From positions 1 through 64,000 of the forward strand of contig JAYFNB010000046.1 of the NCBI GenBank assembly GCA_034933685.1: 64,000 bases of DNA, in the 5' to 3' direction. This stretch comes from UBA8514 sp034933685 (GTDB lineage: Bacteria; Bacillota; Clostridia; Lachnospirales; Anaerotignaceae). The stretch's first letter is position 1, and the number at the start of each line of letters is the position of its first letter. The notes beneath the pieces are model-generated. The model saw only the letters and a list, made by a program, of their open reading frames with translations. It had not been told where the DNA came from and made no database searches. Positions 26,830-36,122 of the stretch are shown here, one piece after another. A program made the position numbers and the translations under genes.

Positions 26830-26973
26830 ATTTACAAATTGTTTACACAATTTACATATTGCGTTAACAGATTCATTTTATATTATTACTTGTAAGCAAG
26901 ATACACCTTACCTCAAAAAAAGAAGTTCATAATACCATCCTTCCTAAAAGCCATGTTCCCAAGCATGGCTTTT
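26830..26973 (+). repeat. Twin hairpin cassette, copy 2
   Basis: This 144-bp unit is a diverged tandem copy of 26652-26791, offset by 178-182 bp. Its hairpin is AAAAGCCATG (26946-26955) / CATGGCTTTT (26964-26973) with the same 8-nt loop. The TATATT at 26879 aligns with TATAGT of copy 1. The middle third differs most, while the last 45 nt are almost identical. Confidence 0.6.
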
Positions 26974-27028
26974 CCCTTGTATAAATATATAATATTGCTA
27001 AATCTAAATCTTTCTTTTTACCGAAAAT

Positions 27029-27058
27029 AAAGAGCGTCTGTAATCACAGAGGCTCTTT
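27029..27058 (-). terminator. Terminator of the small unknown gene
   Basis: AAAGAGC (27029-27035) and GCTCTTT (27052-27058) pair, then after one mismatch TCTGT pairs with ACAGA. The minus strand continues with ATTTTC. Confidence 0.75.
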
Positions 27059-27084
27059 ACTGCATAGTCTTTTTTCTACTTTTT

Positions 27085-27480
27085 CTATTCAATCTTTTTT
27101 ACTGACATAACTTCGATATCATCAAAATTTACGCTATCATAAAAATTAAGCCTTTTGGGATTAGCACTATAAGCTCTTGCCTTATACTTTACTATGATTT
27201 CTATTGGTATTTGGTTTTTAGTATCTGAATCTGTAAAATAAGCTTTAATTTTTCCTTCGCGATTATGTCTATAGTATGGTTCTGGACGAACATAATTTTC
27301 AGCTGGATCATATAAATCTGCATTTAACAATAGTAATGATGAAGGGGCTATATTGTAATTAACTAAGTCTAATAAATCACTTTCTGACTTTGGTGGTAAG
27401 TCGAATTTTGCGGTACCAATAAGTTCATTTGTATCGCCATCATAAATAACTATTTCTGGATTGCTTATTTTTGTATACAT
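27085..27480 (-). CDS. Hypothetical protein, 131 residues
   Basis: I do not recognise this protein. It is soluble, without signal peptide or membrane helix, and looks beta-rich: alternating hydrophobic strands such as EIVIYDGDTNELIGTAKF and IPIEIIVKYKARAY. The C terminus is FDDIEVMSVKKIE. There are no cysteines. ATG at 27480 follows AAAGGAGG by 9 nt; a GTG one codon earlier is also possible. It has its own promoter and terminator, so it is a single-gene unit between the twin hairpin cassette and polC. A structural or binding protein is as likely as an enzyme. Confidence 0.75.
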   Translation of the reverse strand: MYTKISNPEIVIYDGDTNELIGTAKFDLPPKSESDLLDLVNYNIAPSSLLLLNADLYDPAENYVRPEPYYRHNREGKIKAYFTDSDTKNQIPIEIIVKYKARAYSANPKRLNFYDSVNFDDIEVMSVKKIE

Positions 27481-27506
27481 CACTGTTTGCCTCCTTTCAT
27501 TAACAT
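27480..27506 (-). CDS. Possible 8-residue leader frame
   Basis: ATG at 27506 follows GAGG by 6 nt and reads MLMKGGKQ. Its TGA (27482-27480) overlaps the ATG of the next gene by one base, and its codons contain that gene's AGGAGG site. This geometry would couple translation, but a frame this short can arise by chance. Confidence 0.25.
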   Translation of the reverse strand: MLMKGGKQ

Positions 27507-27516
27507 AGTATTCCTC

Positions 27517-27545
27517 ATTAAATTATTGGGTTATAATTTTGTCAA
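27517..27545 (-). promoter_or_regulatory. Promoter of the small unknown gene
   Basis: TTGACA (27545-27540), a 17-bp spacer and TTTAAT (27522-27517) on the minus strand, about 37 bp before the start. Confidence 0.6.
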
Positions 27546-27639
27546 ATTCACTATAAAAATTTGAATTAGTAAGAGAACACATTAGTTAGTGAAAAAAGTT
27601 TTGAAATTTTTATAAAAGCACAACTTCCATTATGCAATA

Positions 27640-30600
27640 TTAAAATAATGTTAACTGGTTTGTATCCGGTATTCCTTTTAATACATCATTTTCTTTAAGA
27701 AGCTCAATCAACGTTTTCCCAACGCCAGTGTATTCTTTAAACTCTTCAATAGTTTTAAATTCATCAACACTGCTCCGACCGTCCACAATACCTTGGGCAG
27801 CGTTAATTCCCAATCCCTGCAAAGAATTAAATGGTGGAATTAACCCATTGTCAGCTATAATAAACTTCTTAGAATCGGATTTATATAGGTCTATAGGATA
27901 AAACTTATAGCCTCGACAATAAAACTCAATTACAAGCTCCAGTACAGTGAGCTTACCTTTTTCCTTGGTAGTTGCAGTATTTCCTTTTTGCTCTATTTCT
28001 TTTGCAGTCTGTCTTGCAATTTCTTCTCCACGGCACATACAGCTGTAGTCAAAATCATCACTGGCGCGTACAGTAAAGTATGCCGCATAATATGCCAAAG
28101 CATAATTTATTTTGAAATATGCAATTCTAAATGCCATCATTACGTATGCCGCTGCATGAGCTTTTGGGAACATATACTTAATCTTAAGGCAACTATCAAT
28201 ATACCATTGCGGCACATGGTTTTCTCTCATAAGCTCCATGTCCTCTTCTGAAAGCCCCTTTCCTTTACGCACCTTTTCCATAATTTTAAAGGAAGCCTTG
28301 TTTGGAACGCCTTTGTTTATAAGATACCCCATAATGCTGTCACGTGTGGAAATTGTTTCTTTTAGAGTAATTGTGCCATTGGCAATTAGGTCTGCCGCAT
28401 TACCTATCCATACATCTGTTCCATGTGAAAGGCCAGAAATTCTTAAAAGGTCTGAAAATGATTTGGGTTTTGTATCCAAAAGCATTTGCCTAACAAATTT
28501 AGTTCCAAATTCAGGTATTCCCAAAGTTCCTGTCTCACAACCTATTTGCTCAGGTGTTACACCTAATGCTTTGGGTGACTCAAAAAGTGACATGGTATCC
28601 TTGTCATCCAAATGCACAGACTGTGGATTAACACCTGTAAGGTCGTAAAGCATACGTATAACTGTAGGGTCGTCATGTCCTAGTAAATCCAGCTTAAGCA
28701 AACGTCCTGAAATTGAATGATAATCAAAGTGTGTTGTTGTTATGTTGGATGTAACGTCATCTGCAGGGCGTTGAATAGGGCAAAATTCACATATATCACG
28801 GTCACGAGGCACAACCATAAGTCCGCCCGGATGTTGTCCTGTTGTTCGTTTTATTCCTGTACAACCGTTAACAAGGCGGTTTATTTCTGCGTTGTGTGCA
28901 ATCTTCCCTTTTTTTTCTAAATATTTCAGAACAAAACCGTATGCAGTTTTATCTGCCAAAGTTCCTATTGTCCCAGCCTTAAATACCTTCCCTTTACCAA
29001 AAAGTTCCTCTGTGTAGGCGTGTGCCTGCTGTTGATATTCACCTGAAAAGTTAAGGTCGATATCTGGTTCTTTATCACCTTCAAAGCCAAGAAATGTCTC
29101 GAAGGGAATGTCATGCCCCTCTTTAAGCAGATTTGCACCACATTTAGGGCAAATCGCATCTGGCATATCACAACCACTGCCACCTTCAAGAAAAACATTC
29201 TTAACTACTTCACTTTCAAAATCTGAATACTTACACTCTGGGCAAAGGTAGTGCGGCGGAAGCGGGTTAACCTCTGTTATGCCAGCCATTGTAGCCACGA
29301 ATGATGAGCCAACCGATCCACGCGAGCCAACCAAATATCCATTTTCAACAGAGTTCCAAACAAGCTTTTGTGCAATAATATAAAGCACCGCATAGCCATT
29401 GCTAATAATAGAATTAAGTTCCCTATCCAATCTTTTTTGCACTACGTCCGGCAAAGGTTCGCCATACATACTAGTTGCCTTAGTTGTGGTAATTTGCGTA
29501 AGGTCGTCATCAGCACCGTCTATGCGTGGAGGAAAAGTGCCATCCGGAATAGGCTTTATTTGTTCTATCATGTCTGCAACTAGATTTGTGTTAGCAACAA
29601 CAATTTCATATGCCTTTTCTTTTCCTAAGTATTCAAATTCCTCAAGCATTTCTTCTGTTGTTCTGAAAAACAGGGGTGCTTGGTTATCAGCGTCGGAAAA
29701 ACCTTCTGCACTCATAATTATTTTTCTGTAATCTGCATCCTGTGGGTCAATAAAATGAACATCGCAGGTGGCAACCACAGGCTTATGGTGCTTTTCGCCA
29801 AGGGAAATTATCTTTTTATTATAGTTCTTTATATCCTCAAAAGATGACACAGAATCTACTTTTGAGGACTCAATCATAAATTGATTGTTGCCCAATGGCT
29901 GAATTTCCAGATAGTCGTAAAAGTTTACTATGCCATCAATAACCTCTTTAGGTTTATCATCTAATAATGCACGAAACAACTCTCCAGCCTCACAAGCACT
30001 GCCAATTATCAATCCATCACGATGTTCAATTAGCTTGCTTTTTGGAATACGTGGTCGCTTCTTCGCGAAATATTCTAAATGAGACAAACTTACTAATTCA
30101 TACAAATTTCTAAGCCCTTCGTAATTTTTCACGAGAATTATTATATGATAAGCCTTAAGCTTGTCATAATTAACAGTTCTGCTACAAAAAACATTAACTG
30201 AGTTTAGGTTATAAACCTGTTTTTCTGCCAGCATATTCAAAAATTTCATCATAATTTCTGCCGTAGCTTCTGCATCATTAACTGCCCTATGATGACCTTT
30301 TAATTCCACACCAAGATACTCTGCAACAATGTTCAGCTTGTGCTTTTTTAAGTCTGGTAAAAGGCTTTTTGCAAGCTCAACAGTATCTATTACTGTATTT
30401 TCAATATCTGGCAACCCCAAATTTTCTGAATTTTTACGAATAAATCCAACATCGAAATTTGCGTTATGGGCTACAAGCACCGTTTCCCCAAAGAACTTAA
30501 TAAATTCTGGCAGTATTTCATCAACGGTAGGCGCATCACTAACCATTTCGTCAGTAATGCCAGTTAGTTTTGTAATCTCGGCAGATATAGGCACTTTGGG

Positions 30601-31974
30601 GTTAACAAAGGAGGAAAATCTATCGGTAATTACTCCGCCTTTTATTTTTACTGCACCAATTTCCGTTATTTTGTCACGCTCTCTTGAAAGTCCAGTTGTT
30701 TCAAGGTCGAACACTGTAAATTCATCATCGATACTTTGTCCTTTTGGGCAAACAACCGCCGTACCTAAATCGTCAATTAAGTAGCCCTCAACGCCATAAA
30801 TAACTTTTATATCCTTACCATTGCTGCTTTCCATTGCCTCTGGAAAAGCTTGTACAACACCATGGTCAGTAATGGCAATCGCCTTATGTCCCCACTCAAG
30901 GGCACGTTTAACATAATCCTTGGCTGGTGTAATTCCATCCATTCGGCTCATTTTTGTATGCAAATGTAGCTCAACACGTTTTTCTTTGGCATTGTCTTTC
31001 CGTGATGGAGGCTTTGACGCAATGGAAATATCTCTAGACATAATATTTATTTCTTTTGCGTATTTGTCAAACTGAACCTCGCCCTTAACCTTAAGATAGT
31101 TTCCCGTTTTAAATAGTTGGTTCATCTCGCTGTCGTAAACTTTTTTATCTACAAAGAACTTAACGGTTGTAGAGTCCGTAAAATCGGTAATATCAAAGGA
31201 AACAATGTAGCGTTCTCCTTTAATTTCACGTGTTTCAACGTTAAATATACTTCCGACAATAATAACTTTTTCACCTTCTGTTTTTGTTTCAATTATTTTT
31301 GATACAGCACCAGAAATCTCTTTGCCAATGATAATTCCATTTGCAATTTTTTCACCAGCCTGTGCAATGGCCTCATTTGTGGCATCTGCAAAAATCTCTG
31401 CCTTTCGTGCTTCAAGGTCTTTTAGTATTTCAATCTCTTTGGTTTCCTGTTCTTTACGGAACAAAGCATATTCTTCAGCAGAAGATTTTTTATCTTTAAA
31501 ATAAACCCTTAAATCGATATCGTTTTCGGCTTTTAGCTTGTTTTCAATAAGTTTGTCTATCTCTTTTTTAACAAGAAAATAGGAAACATTGTTTTTAACG
31601 GAAATTTCAAGCTTGTTTTCATTCAGCGTCCATTCTGATGCACAGATTATACTGCCACATCCCGGTCCGATTTTTGCCACGCTGTAGATAACGTTTTCCC
31701 ATGTCTTTTCAATAATTTTCTTCGTCTCCTGCTGATTATTCAGATATGTAAACTCAATAACGGCTTCCTTAATAGGAAGCCTTGTCTCAAGCTCGTTTTT
31801 AAGCTTATCTATGTATACTTCTGCAATGATATCTGGCAGTTCGAAGCCAATTTCCAGTATTTTTTCCTTGCTATGAATAACAAATTTTATTATTACTGCA
31901 TTTTCAAAGATCTCTTTAATTTTTGGCGAAAGAGATATTTTTTCAAATACGGTATTAAATTTTTTTCTTTCCAC
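27640..31974 (-). CDS. polC: DNA polymerase III alpha subunit, PolC type
   Basis: This protein of about 1444 residues is the replicative polymerase of low-GC Gram-positives. Domains in order are an N-terminal region with an OB fold, a PHP domain (HLHTKMSRMDG near residue 336), an inserted DEDD 3'-5' exonuclease (FDLETTGL near 421), a zinc motif with two CPxC pairs (CPECKYSDF near 911 and CPKCGANL), the catalytic core with DIDLNF near 971, and helix-hairpin-helix sequences at the end. The frame opens with TTG at 31983, too close to AAAGGA. GTG at 31974 or TTG at 31977 has workable spacing. It is the last gene of the pyrH-to-polC block, 18 bp after ispG. Confidence 0.97.
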   Translation of the reverse strand: MERKKFNTVFEKISLSPKIKEIFENAVIIKFVIHSKEKILEIGFELPDIIAEVYIDKLKNELETRLPIKEAVIEFTYLNNQQETKKIIEKTWENVIYSVAKIGPGCGSIICASEWTLNENKLEISVKNNVSYFLVKKEIDKLIENKLKAENDIDLRVYFKDKKSSAEEYALFRKEQETKEIEILKDLEARKAEIFADATNEAIAQAGEKIANGIIIGKEISGAVSKIIETKTEGEKVIIVGSIFNVETREIKGERYIVSFDITDFTDSTTVKFFVDKKVYDSEMNQLFKTGNYLKVKGEVQFDKYAKEINIMSRDISIASKPPSRKDNAKEKRVELHLHTKMSRMDGITPAKDYVKRALEWGHKAIAITDHGVVQAFPEAMESSNGKDIKVIYGVEGYLIDDLGTAVVCPKGQSIDDEFTVFDLETTGLSRERDKITEIGAVKIKGGVITDRFSSFVNPKVPISAEITKLTGITDEMVSDAPTVDEILPEFIKFFGETVLVAHNANFDVGFIRKNSENLGLPDIENTVIDTVELAKSLLPDLKKHKLNIVAEYLGVELKGHHRAVNDAEATAEIMMKFLNMLAEKQVYNLNSVNVFCSRTVNYDKLKAYHIIILVKNYEGLRNLYELVSLSHLEYFAKKRPRIPKSKLIEHRDGLIIGSACEAGELFRALLDDKPKEVIDGIVNFYDYLEIQPLGNNQFMIESSKVDSVSSFEDIKNYNKKIISLGEKHHKPVVATCDVHFIDPQDADYRKIIMSAEGFSDADNQAPLFFRTTEEMLEEFEYLGKEKAYEIVVANTNLVADMIEQIKPIPDGTFPPRIDGADDDLTQITTTKATSMYGEPLPDVVQKRLDRELNSIISNGYAVLYIIAQKLVWNSVENGYLVGSRGSVGSSFVATMAGITEVNPLPPHYLCPECKYSDFESEVVKNVFLEGGSGCDMPDAICPKCGANLLKEGHDIPFETFLGFEGDKEPDIDLNFSGEYQQQAHAYTEELFGKGKVFKAGTIGTLADKTAYGFVLKYLEKKGKIAHNAEINRLVNGCTGIKRTTGQHPGGLMVVPRDRDICEFCPIQRPADDVTSNITTTHFDYHSISGRLLKLDLLGHDDPTVIRMLYDLTGVNPQSVHLDDKDTMSLFESPKALGVTPEQIGCETGTLGIPEFGTKFVRQMLLDTKPKSFSDLLRISGLSHGTDVWIGNAADLIANGTITLKETISTRDSIMGYLINKGVPNKASFKIMEKVRKGKGLSEEDMELMRENHVPQWYIDSCLKIKYMFPKAHAAAYVMMAFRIAYFKINYALAYYAAYFTVRASDDFDYSCMCRGEEIARQTAKEIEQKGNTATTKEKGKLTVLELVIEFYCRGYKFYPIDLYKSDSKKFIIADNGLIPPFNSLQGLGINAAQGIVDGRSSVDEFKTIEEFKEYTGVGKTLIELLKENDVLKGIPDTNQLTLF

Positions 31975-31992
31975 CAAAATCAAATCCTTTAC

Positions 31993-33045
31993 TTATAGCT
32001 TTAGTATTTCCTCCATAAGACTATCCACAAGCTGATTTTCATCCACTTTCTTTATAATTTCACCCTTTTTAAAAATGAGACCAACACCTTTTCCGCCAGC
32101 AATGCCAATATCTGCCTCACGTGCTTCGCCTGGGCCATTTACCACACAACCCATTACCGCAACCTTGATATTTTTATTTATTTTTCTACATTTTTCTTCA
32201 ACCTCATTAGCAATTCCAATTAAGTCAATTTCTGTTCTTCCGCAAGTTGGGCAAGATACAAAATCTATGCCAAATTTACGCAACTCCAGACTTTTAAGTA
32301 TTTCTTTCGCCGCTTTAATTTCTTCAACTGGGTCGCCAGTAAGCGAAACACGAATTGTGTCACCAATACCTGATGCAAGTATTGCACCAATCCCAACTGC
32401 ACTTTTTACTGTTCCTCCGTAAACAGTTCCAGCTTCAGTTATTCCCACATGTATAGGATAATCACAGCTTTTACTTAATAGGCTGTAAGTTGCTATACTC
32501 ATTGGAACACCAGATGCCTTTATCGAAATTATTATATTACAAAAGTCAAATTTTTCTAATATTTTTACGTGTTTTAATGCACTTTCCACCAATGCCTCTG
32601 GCGTAACACGCCCATACTTATTTAGCAATTCTTTTTCAAGTGAGCCTGAATTTACACCAATTCTTATGGGAATATTTTTCTCCTTTGCCATATCAACAAC
32701 GGCTTTAATTTTTTCTTCATCGCCAATATTCCCAGGATTTATACGCACTTTATCTACACCTTGGCTCATAACTTCAAGGGCAAGGCGATAGTCAAAGTGA
32801 ATGTCTGCTACAATGGGTATTGAAATTTGCTCTTTAATTTTGCCAACTGCAATTGCCGCTTTCATATCTGGAACGGCAACACGCACCAATTCACAACCTG
32901 CCTCTTCAAGTGCCTTAATTTGCTTAACAGTTGCCACAACATCACGTGTATCGGTATTACACATAGACTGGATTATAATTGGATTACAGCCACCTATTTT
33001 AAGGCCTCCAACCTCAACTGTTTTTTTAATTTCTCTCTTAATCAT
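31993..33045 (-). CDS. ispG: 4-hydroxy-3-methylbut-2-enyl-diphosphate synthase
   Basis: This 350-residue Fe-S enzyme performs the sixth step of the MEP isoprenoid pathway, turning MEcPP into HMBPP. The N-terminal TIM barrel includes SMCNTDTRDV, and the C-terminal cluster domain has CPTCGRTEID and GCVVNGPGEA, which supply the [4Fe-4S] cysteines. ATG at 33045 follows AGGTG; the GTG at 33054 directly abuts the rseP stop and has no ribosome site. Together with dxr it places two MEP genes in the same operon. Confidence 0.97.
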   Translation of the reverse strand: MIKREIKKTVEVGGLKIGGCNPIIIQSMCNTDTRDVVATVKQIKALEEAGCELVRVAVPDMKAAIAVGKIKEQISIPIVADIHFDYRLALEVMSQGVDKVRINPGNIGDEEKIKAVVDMAKEKNIPIRIGVNSGSLEKELLNKYGRVTPEALVESALKHVKILEKFDFCNIIISIKASGVPMSIATYSLLSKSCDYPIHVGITEAGTVYGGTVKSAVGIGAILASGIGDTIRVSLTGDPVEEIKAAKEILKSLELRKFGIDFVSCPTCGRTEIDLIGIANEVEEKCRKINKNIKVAVMGCVVNGPGEAREADIGIAGGKGVGLIFKKGEIIKKVDENQLVDSLMEEILKL

Positions 33046-33054
33046 TATTTTCAC

Positions 33055-34131
33055 CTACTTAAAAAGCCTAAGAATATCATTGGATGCTATGAGCGCCATA
33101 AAAACCATTAAAAGCACGAACCCTGCAAAATGTATAAATCCTTCTTTATTTCTATCTATAGCCTTTCCTCTTACTGTTTCAAGAATAAGGAAAACCAATC
33201 GTCCACCGTCCATTGCTGGTATCGGAAACAGGTTTATTGCGCCAAGATTTGTGCTAAGCAATGCGGCGATTGTCATAAGGCTTCTTATGGCACTGCCAAC
33301 ACTGTACGTCAACCCTTCCTCAACTGTGTCACCCATTATCTGAACAATACCAATTGGGCCTGCAACCTCTTCTGGAGTTATATTTAAGGTGAAAAGGCGC
33401 ACAAAACCAACCACTACCGATTTTATGTAGTAGCGCATAGTATAAATAGAAGTCTTAATGGTTTCAATGATGTCAGTTCGTTCATAACCTTCAACATTTT
33501 TTGCAAATAGTCCCGTTTTAACCTTGGGTGTAAACCCAATTATCCATCGATTGTCTTCAGATGTAGATGGTTTGATTGTGAGATTTGCTTTTTTTCCATC
33601 GCGCAAAACTATAACTTCTAAATCATTACCATTACAACCGTCTAGCACTAAAAATAAATCTTGATAAGTACCAATTTTTTCGCCATTTATTGCAATTATT
33701 TCATCACCAGCGTTAAGCCCCTTTGTCTGAGCATCCGTTCCTTCAATTACACTTACAACTGTTGGATAAACTACAGCCTTGGCGGTTGCTGCAACAACAA
33801 AAACAATTAAAAACGCAAACAAAAAATTCATTACAGGACCCATAACAACAACTGCCATACGTTGGAAAGTTGTTTTGCTATTAAAGGAACGAGGGTCGTT
33901 GTCCTCTTCATCTTCACCAAGCATACGGCAAAAACCGCCCAAAGGCAAAAGGCGAACAGAATAAATTGTATCACCTTTTCTCTTTTTTAAAACAGTTGGG
34001 CCCATTCCAATAGCAAATTCTTCTACAAGTATTCCATTTTTTACTGCCACAATATAGTGACCATATTCGTGTACTAAAACCAAAATGCTGAAAACCAATA
34101 AGGAAATCAGCACCGAAAATAATCCGGACAT
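33055..34131 (-). CDS. rseP: RIP metalloprotease RseP (site-2 protease)
   Basis: This 358-residue membrane zinc protease cleaves transmembrane substrates such as anti-sigma factors and leftover signal peptides. HEYGH sits in the first helix (about 21-25), a PDZ domain spans about 120-200, and the third zinc ligand is in NLFPIPAMDGGRL. The length is a little short of Escherichia coli RseP because there is only one PDZ domain, as in other Firmicutes (RasP). The ATG follows AAAGGA. It lies between dxr and ispG. Confidence 0.96.
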   Translation of the reverse strand: MSGLFSVLISLLVFSILVLVHEYGHYIVAVKNGILVEEFAIGMGPTVLKKRKGDTIYSVRLLPLGGFCRMLGEDEEDNDPRSFNSKTTFQRMAVVVMGPVMNFLFAFLIVFVVAATAKAVVYPTVVSVIEGTDAQTKGLNAGDEIIAINGEKIGTYQDLFLVLDGCNGNDLEVIVLRDGKKANLTIKPSTSEDNRWIIGFTPKVKTGLFAKNVEGYERTDIIETIKTSIYTMRYYIKSVVVGFVRLFTLNITPEEVAGPIGIVQIMGDTVEEGLTYSVGSAIRSLMTIAALLSTNLGAINLFPIPAMDGGRLVFLILETVRGKAIDRNKEGFIHFAGFVLLMVFMALIASNDILRLFK

Positions 34132-34150
34132 ATTTTGTTAGTCCTTTCTT

Positions 34151-35296
34151 TTATAATTTAATATTTCTTGCATATTCCCTGCCCCATTTATCTGCATCCA
34201 GAAGTTCTTCTATGGTAAAGTTATACTTAACAGTATATGCATTCATTGTATTTTCTATTATAGCAGGTATATCTAGATATTTTATTTCTTTGTTCAAAAA
34301 TTTTTCAACTGCAATTTCATTTGCCGCATTAAGCACAGCTGGCATACTTCCACCAATTTCAATTGCCTTATATGCAAGGGCGAGGCAACGGAAAGTCTCC
34401 AAATCTGGTTCTTCAAATGTTAGTGTACCAACTTTTGCAAGATTCAGCTTTTCAAATGAATTTTTTGCCCTCTTTGGGTAAGTTAGCGCATAGGCAATAG
34501 GCACTTTCATATCTGGCACGCCAAGCTGTGCCATAACCGCACCATCTTCATATTCCACTGCGGAATGTACAATGCTTTGGGGATGAACAAGCACTTGTAT
34601 TTTATTCACAGCTACATCAAAAAGCCATTTGGCTTCAATTACCTCAAGTCCTTTATTCATCATGGTTGATGAATCAATGGTAATTTTTGCGCCCATACTC
34701 CAGTTTGGATGTTTCAGTGCCATTTCTGGAGTAACTTCTTTAAGCTCTTCAGCTTTTTTCCCCCTGAAAGGGCCACCAGATGCTGTTAGAATAATCTTTT
34801 TGATTTTATTCATATCATTTCCTTGCAGGCTTTGAAAAATTGCTGAATGCTCACTATCTATAGGATATATTTTTACGCCATGTTTTTTTGCCTCGTTTAT
34901 GATAAGGCTTCCGCCTGATACAAGAACCTCTTTTGTTGCAAGTGCAATTTCCTTTTTTGCACGAATTGCCTCATACGTAGGCTTAATACCTATGTTGCCA
35001 ACAACACTCATTATAACTGTATCTACTGTTTCCATTGTTGCAATTTCAACAAGACCTTCAAGCCCCGTTAATACCTCAACATCAAGGTCTTTAATTCTGT
35101 CTTTAAGCCTTTCCGCCTTTACTTCGTTCATAACCGCCACTTTTAGTGGCCTAAACTCTCTTATTTGCTCTTCTAAAAGTTCAATTGATGTATTGGTTGA
35201 AAGTCCAACAACATTAAAGTCAGATGTAGCCCTTGCGACCTCTAAGGTTTGCACTCCAATAGAACCAGTTGAGCCCAATATCGATATATTTTTCAT
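34151..35296 (-). CDS. dxr: 1-deoxy-D-xylulose-5-phosphate reductoisomerase
   Basis: This 381-residue enzyme makes MEP from DXP using NADPH, the second step of the non-mevalonate pathway. The N terminus has the dinucleotide motif GSTGSIG, followed by ALATKEVLVSGG, the metal-site sequence PIDSEHSAIFQ and the flexible catalytic loop around SGGPFRG. The start codon directly abuts the cdsA stop and is preceded by GAGGTG, so the two genes are translationally linked. Confidence 0.97.
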   Translation of the reverse strand: MKNISILGSTGSIGVQTLEVARATSDFNVVGLSTNTSIELLEEQIREFRPLKVAVMNEVKAERLKDRIKDLDVEVLTGLEGLVEIATMETVDTVIMSVVGNIGIKPTYEAIRAKKEIALATKEVLVSGGSLIINEAKKHGVKIYPIDSEHSAIFQSLQGNDMNKIKKIILTASGGPFRGKKAEELKEVTPEMALKHPNWSMGAKITIDSSTMMNKGLEVIEAKWLFDVAVNKIQVLVHPQSIVHSAVEYEDGAVMAQLGVPDMKVPIAYALTYPKRAKNSFEKLNLAKVGTLTFEEPDLETFRCLALAYKAIEIGGSMPAVLNAANEIAVEKFLNKEIKYLDIPAIIENTMNAYTVKYNFTIEELLDADKWGREYARNIKL

Positions 35297-36112
35297 TTAA
35301 AGCACCTCTATTAAAAACAGCATAATATAGTATACAACGGGAGCTGTCAAAAGCACGCTGTCAAAACGGTCTAAAATTCCGCCATGTCCTGGTATCAAAT
35401 TGCCATAATCCTTTAGGTTAACAAAGCGTTTTACTGATGATGCTGCTAAATCTCCTATCTGCGATAATACAGAACCGGCAATTCCTGTAATAAGACACAA
35501 TATAGTTGTATTTACATTCTCCAACTTAAAATATCGCTCTATGCAAATTCCATAAACTACAGCAACTACCGTAGCAGTTATAACACCGCCAACGGCACCC
35601 TCAACTGTTTTTTTAGGGCTAAGTTCTGGAATTAGTTTGCGCTTTCCAAAAAGCATGCCACTGAAATATGCACCTGTGTCGCACCCAAATGCACATATAA
35701 AAACAAGCCAAACAAAAAATTTGCCATACGTGTATTCCCGTATGAGATATATATGGGATATTAAGAAGCAAACGTAAAAAAATCCGAAAAAAGTTACCAT
35801 AATATCTTTAATGTTAACTTTGTTGTGGAATAAAACCATGGCTATCAAAAGTACCACCAAAAATGCGGAAACAAGAATGTTAAACATATTGTTTTGGTTG
35901 ATAAAAAATTCCGAAAAAACAACATAAATTACTGCAAATGAATAACCTACAAAATCCAATGCCTTAGGTTTTGGGTAAAATGCCCTGTAAAATTCATACA
36001 TACCGATAACTGATAGTACAAGAACAGCAATTTTAAGAGGAATTCCTCCATATACAATAAAAAATATCAAAACAGGTAAAAGAACTAAACCTGATATAAT
36101 CCTTGTAGACAT
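35297..36112 (-). CDS. cdsA: Phosphatidate cytidylyltransferase
   Basis: This 271-residue integral membrane enzyme forms CDP-diacylglycerol from phosphatidate and CTP. It has seven to eight hydrophobic helices and the family signature near the C terminus (SPKKTVEGAVGG followed by GHGGILDRFDS). The open frame extends to 36244, into uppS, but ATG at 36112 comes 6 nt after AGGAGG and gives the normal size. Its product feeds the phosphatidyltransferase at 3263. Confidence 0.96.
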   Translation of the reverse strand: MSTRIISGLVLLPVLIFFIVYGGIPLKIAVLVLSVIGMYEFYRAFYPKPKALDFVGYSFAVIYVVFSEFFINQNNMFNILVSAFLVVLLIAMVLFHNKVNIKDIMVTFFGFFYVCFLISHIYLIREYTYGKFFVWLVFICAFGCDTGAYFSGMLFGKRKLIPELSPKKTVEGAVGGVITATVVAVVYGICIERYFKLENVNTTILCLITGIAGSVLSQIGDLAASSVKRFVNLKDYGNLIPGHGGILDRFDSVLLTAPVVYYIMLFLIEVL

Positions 36113-36122
36113 TAATTTCCTC

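Noticed and set aside
26652..26973. CRISPR-like or insertion-sequence remnant
   Set aside because: Only two units, no spacers of constant size, no transposase fragment and no target-site duplication.
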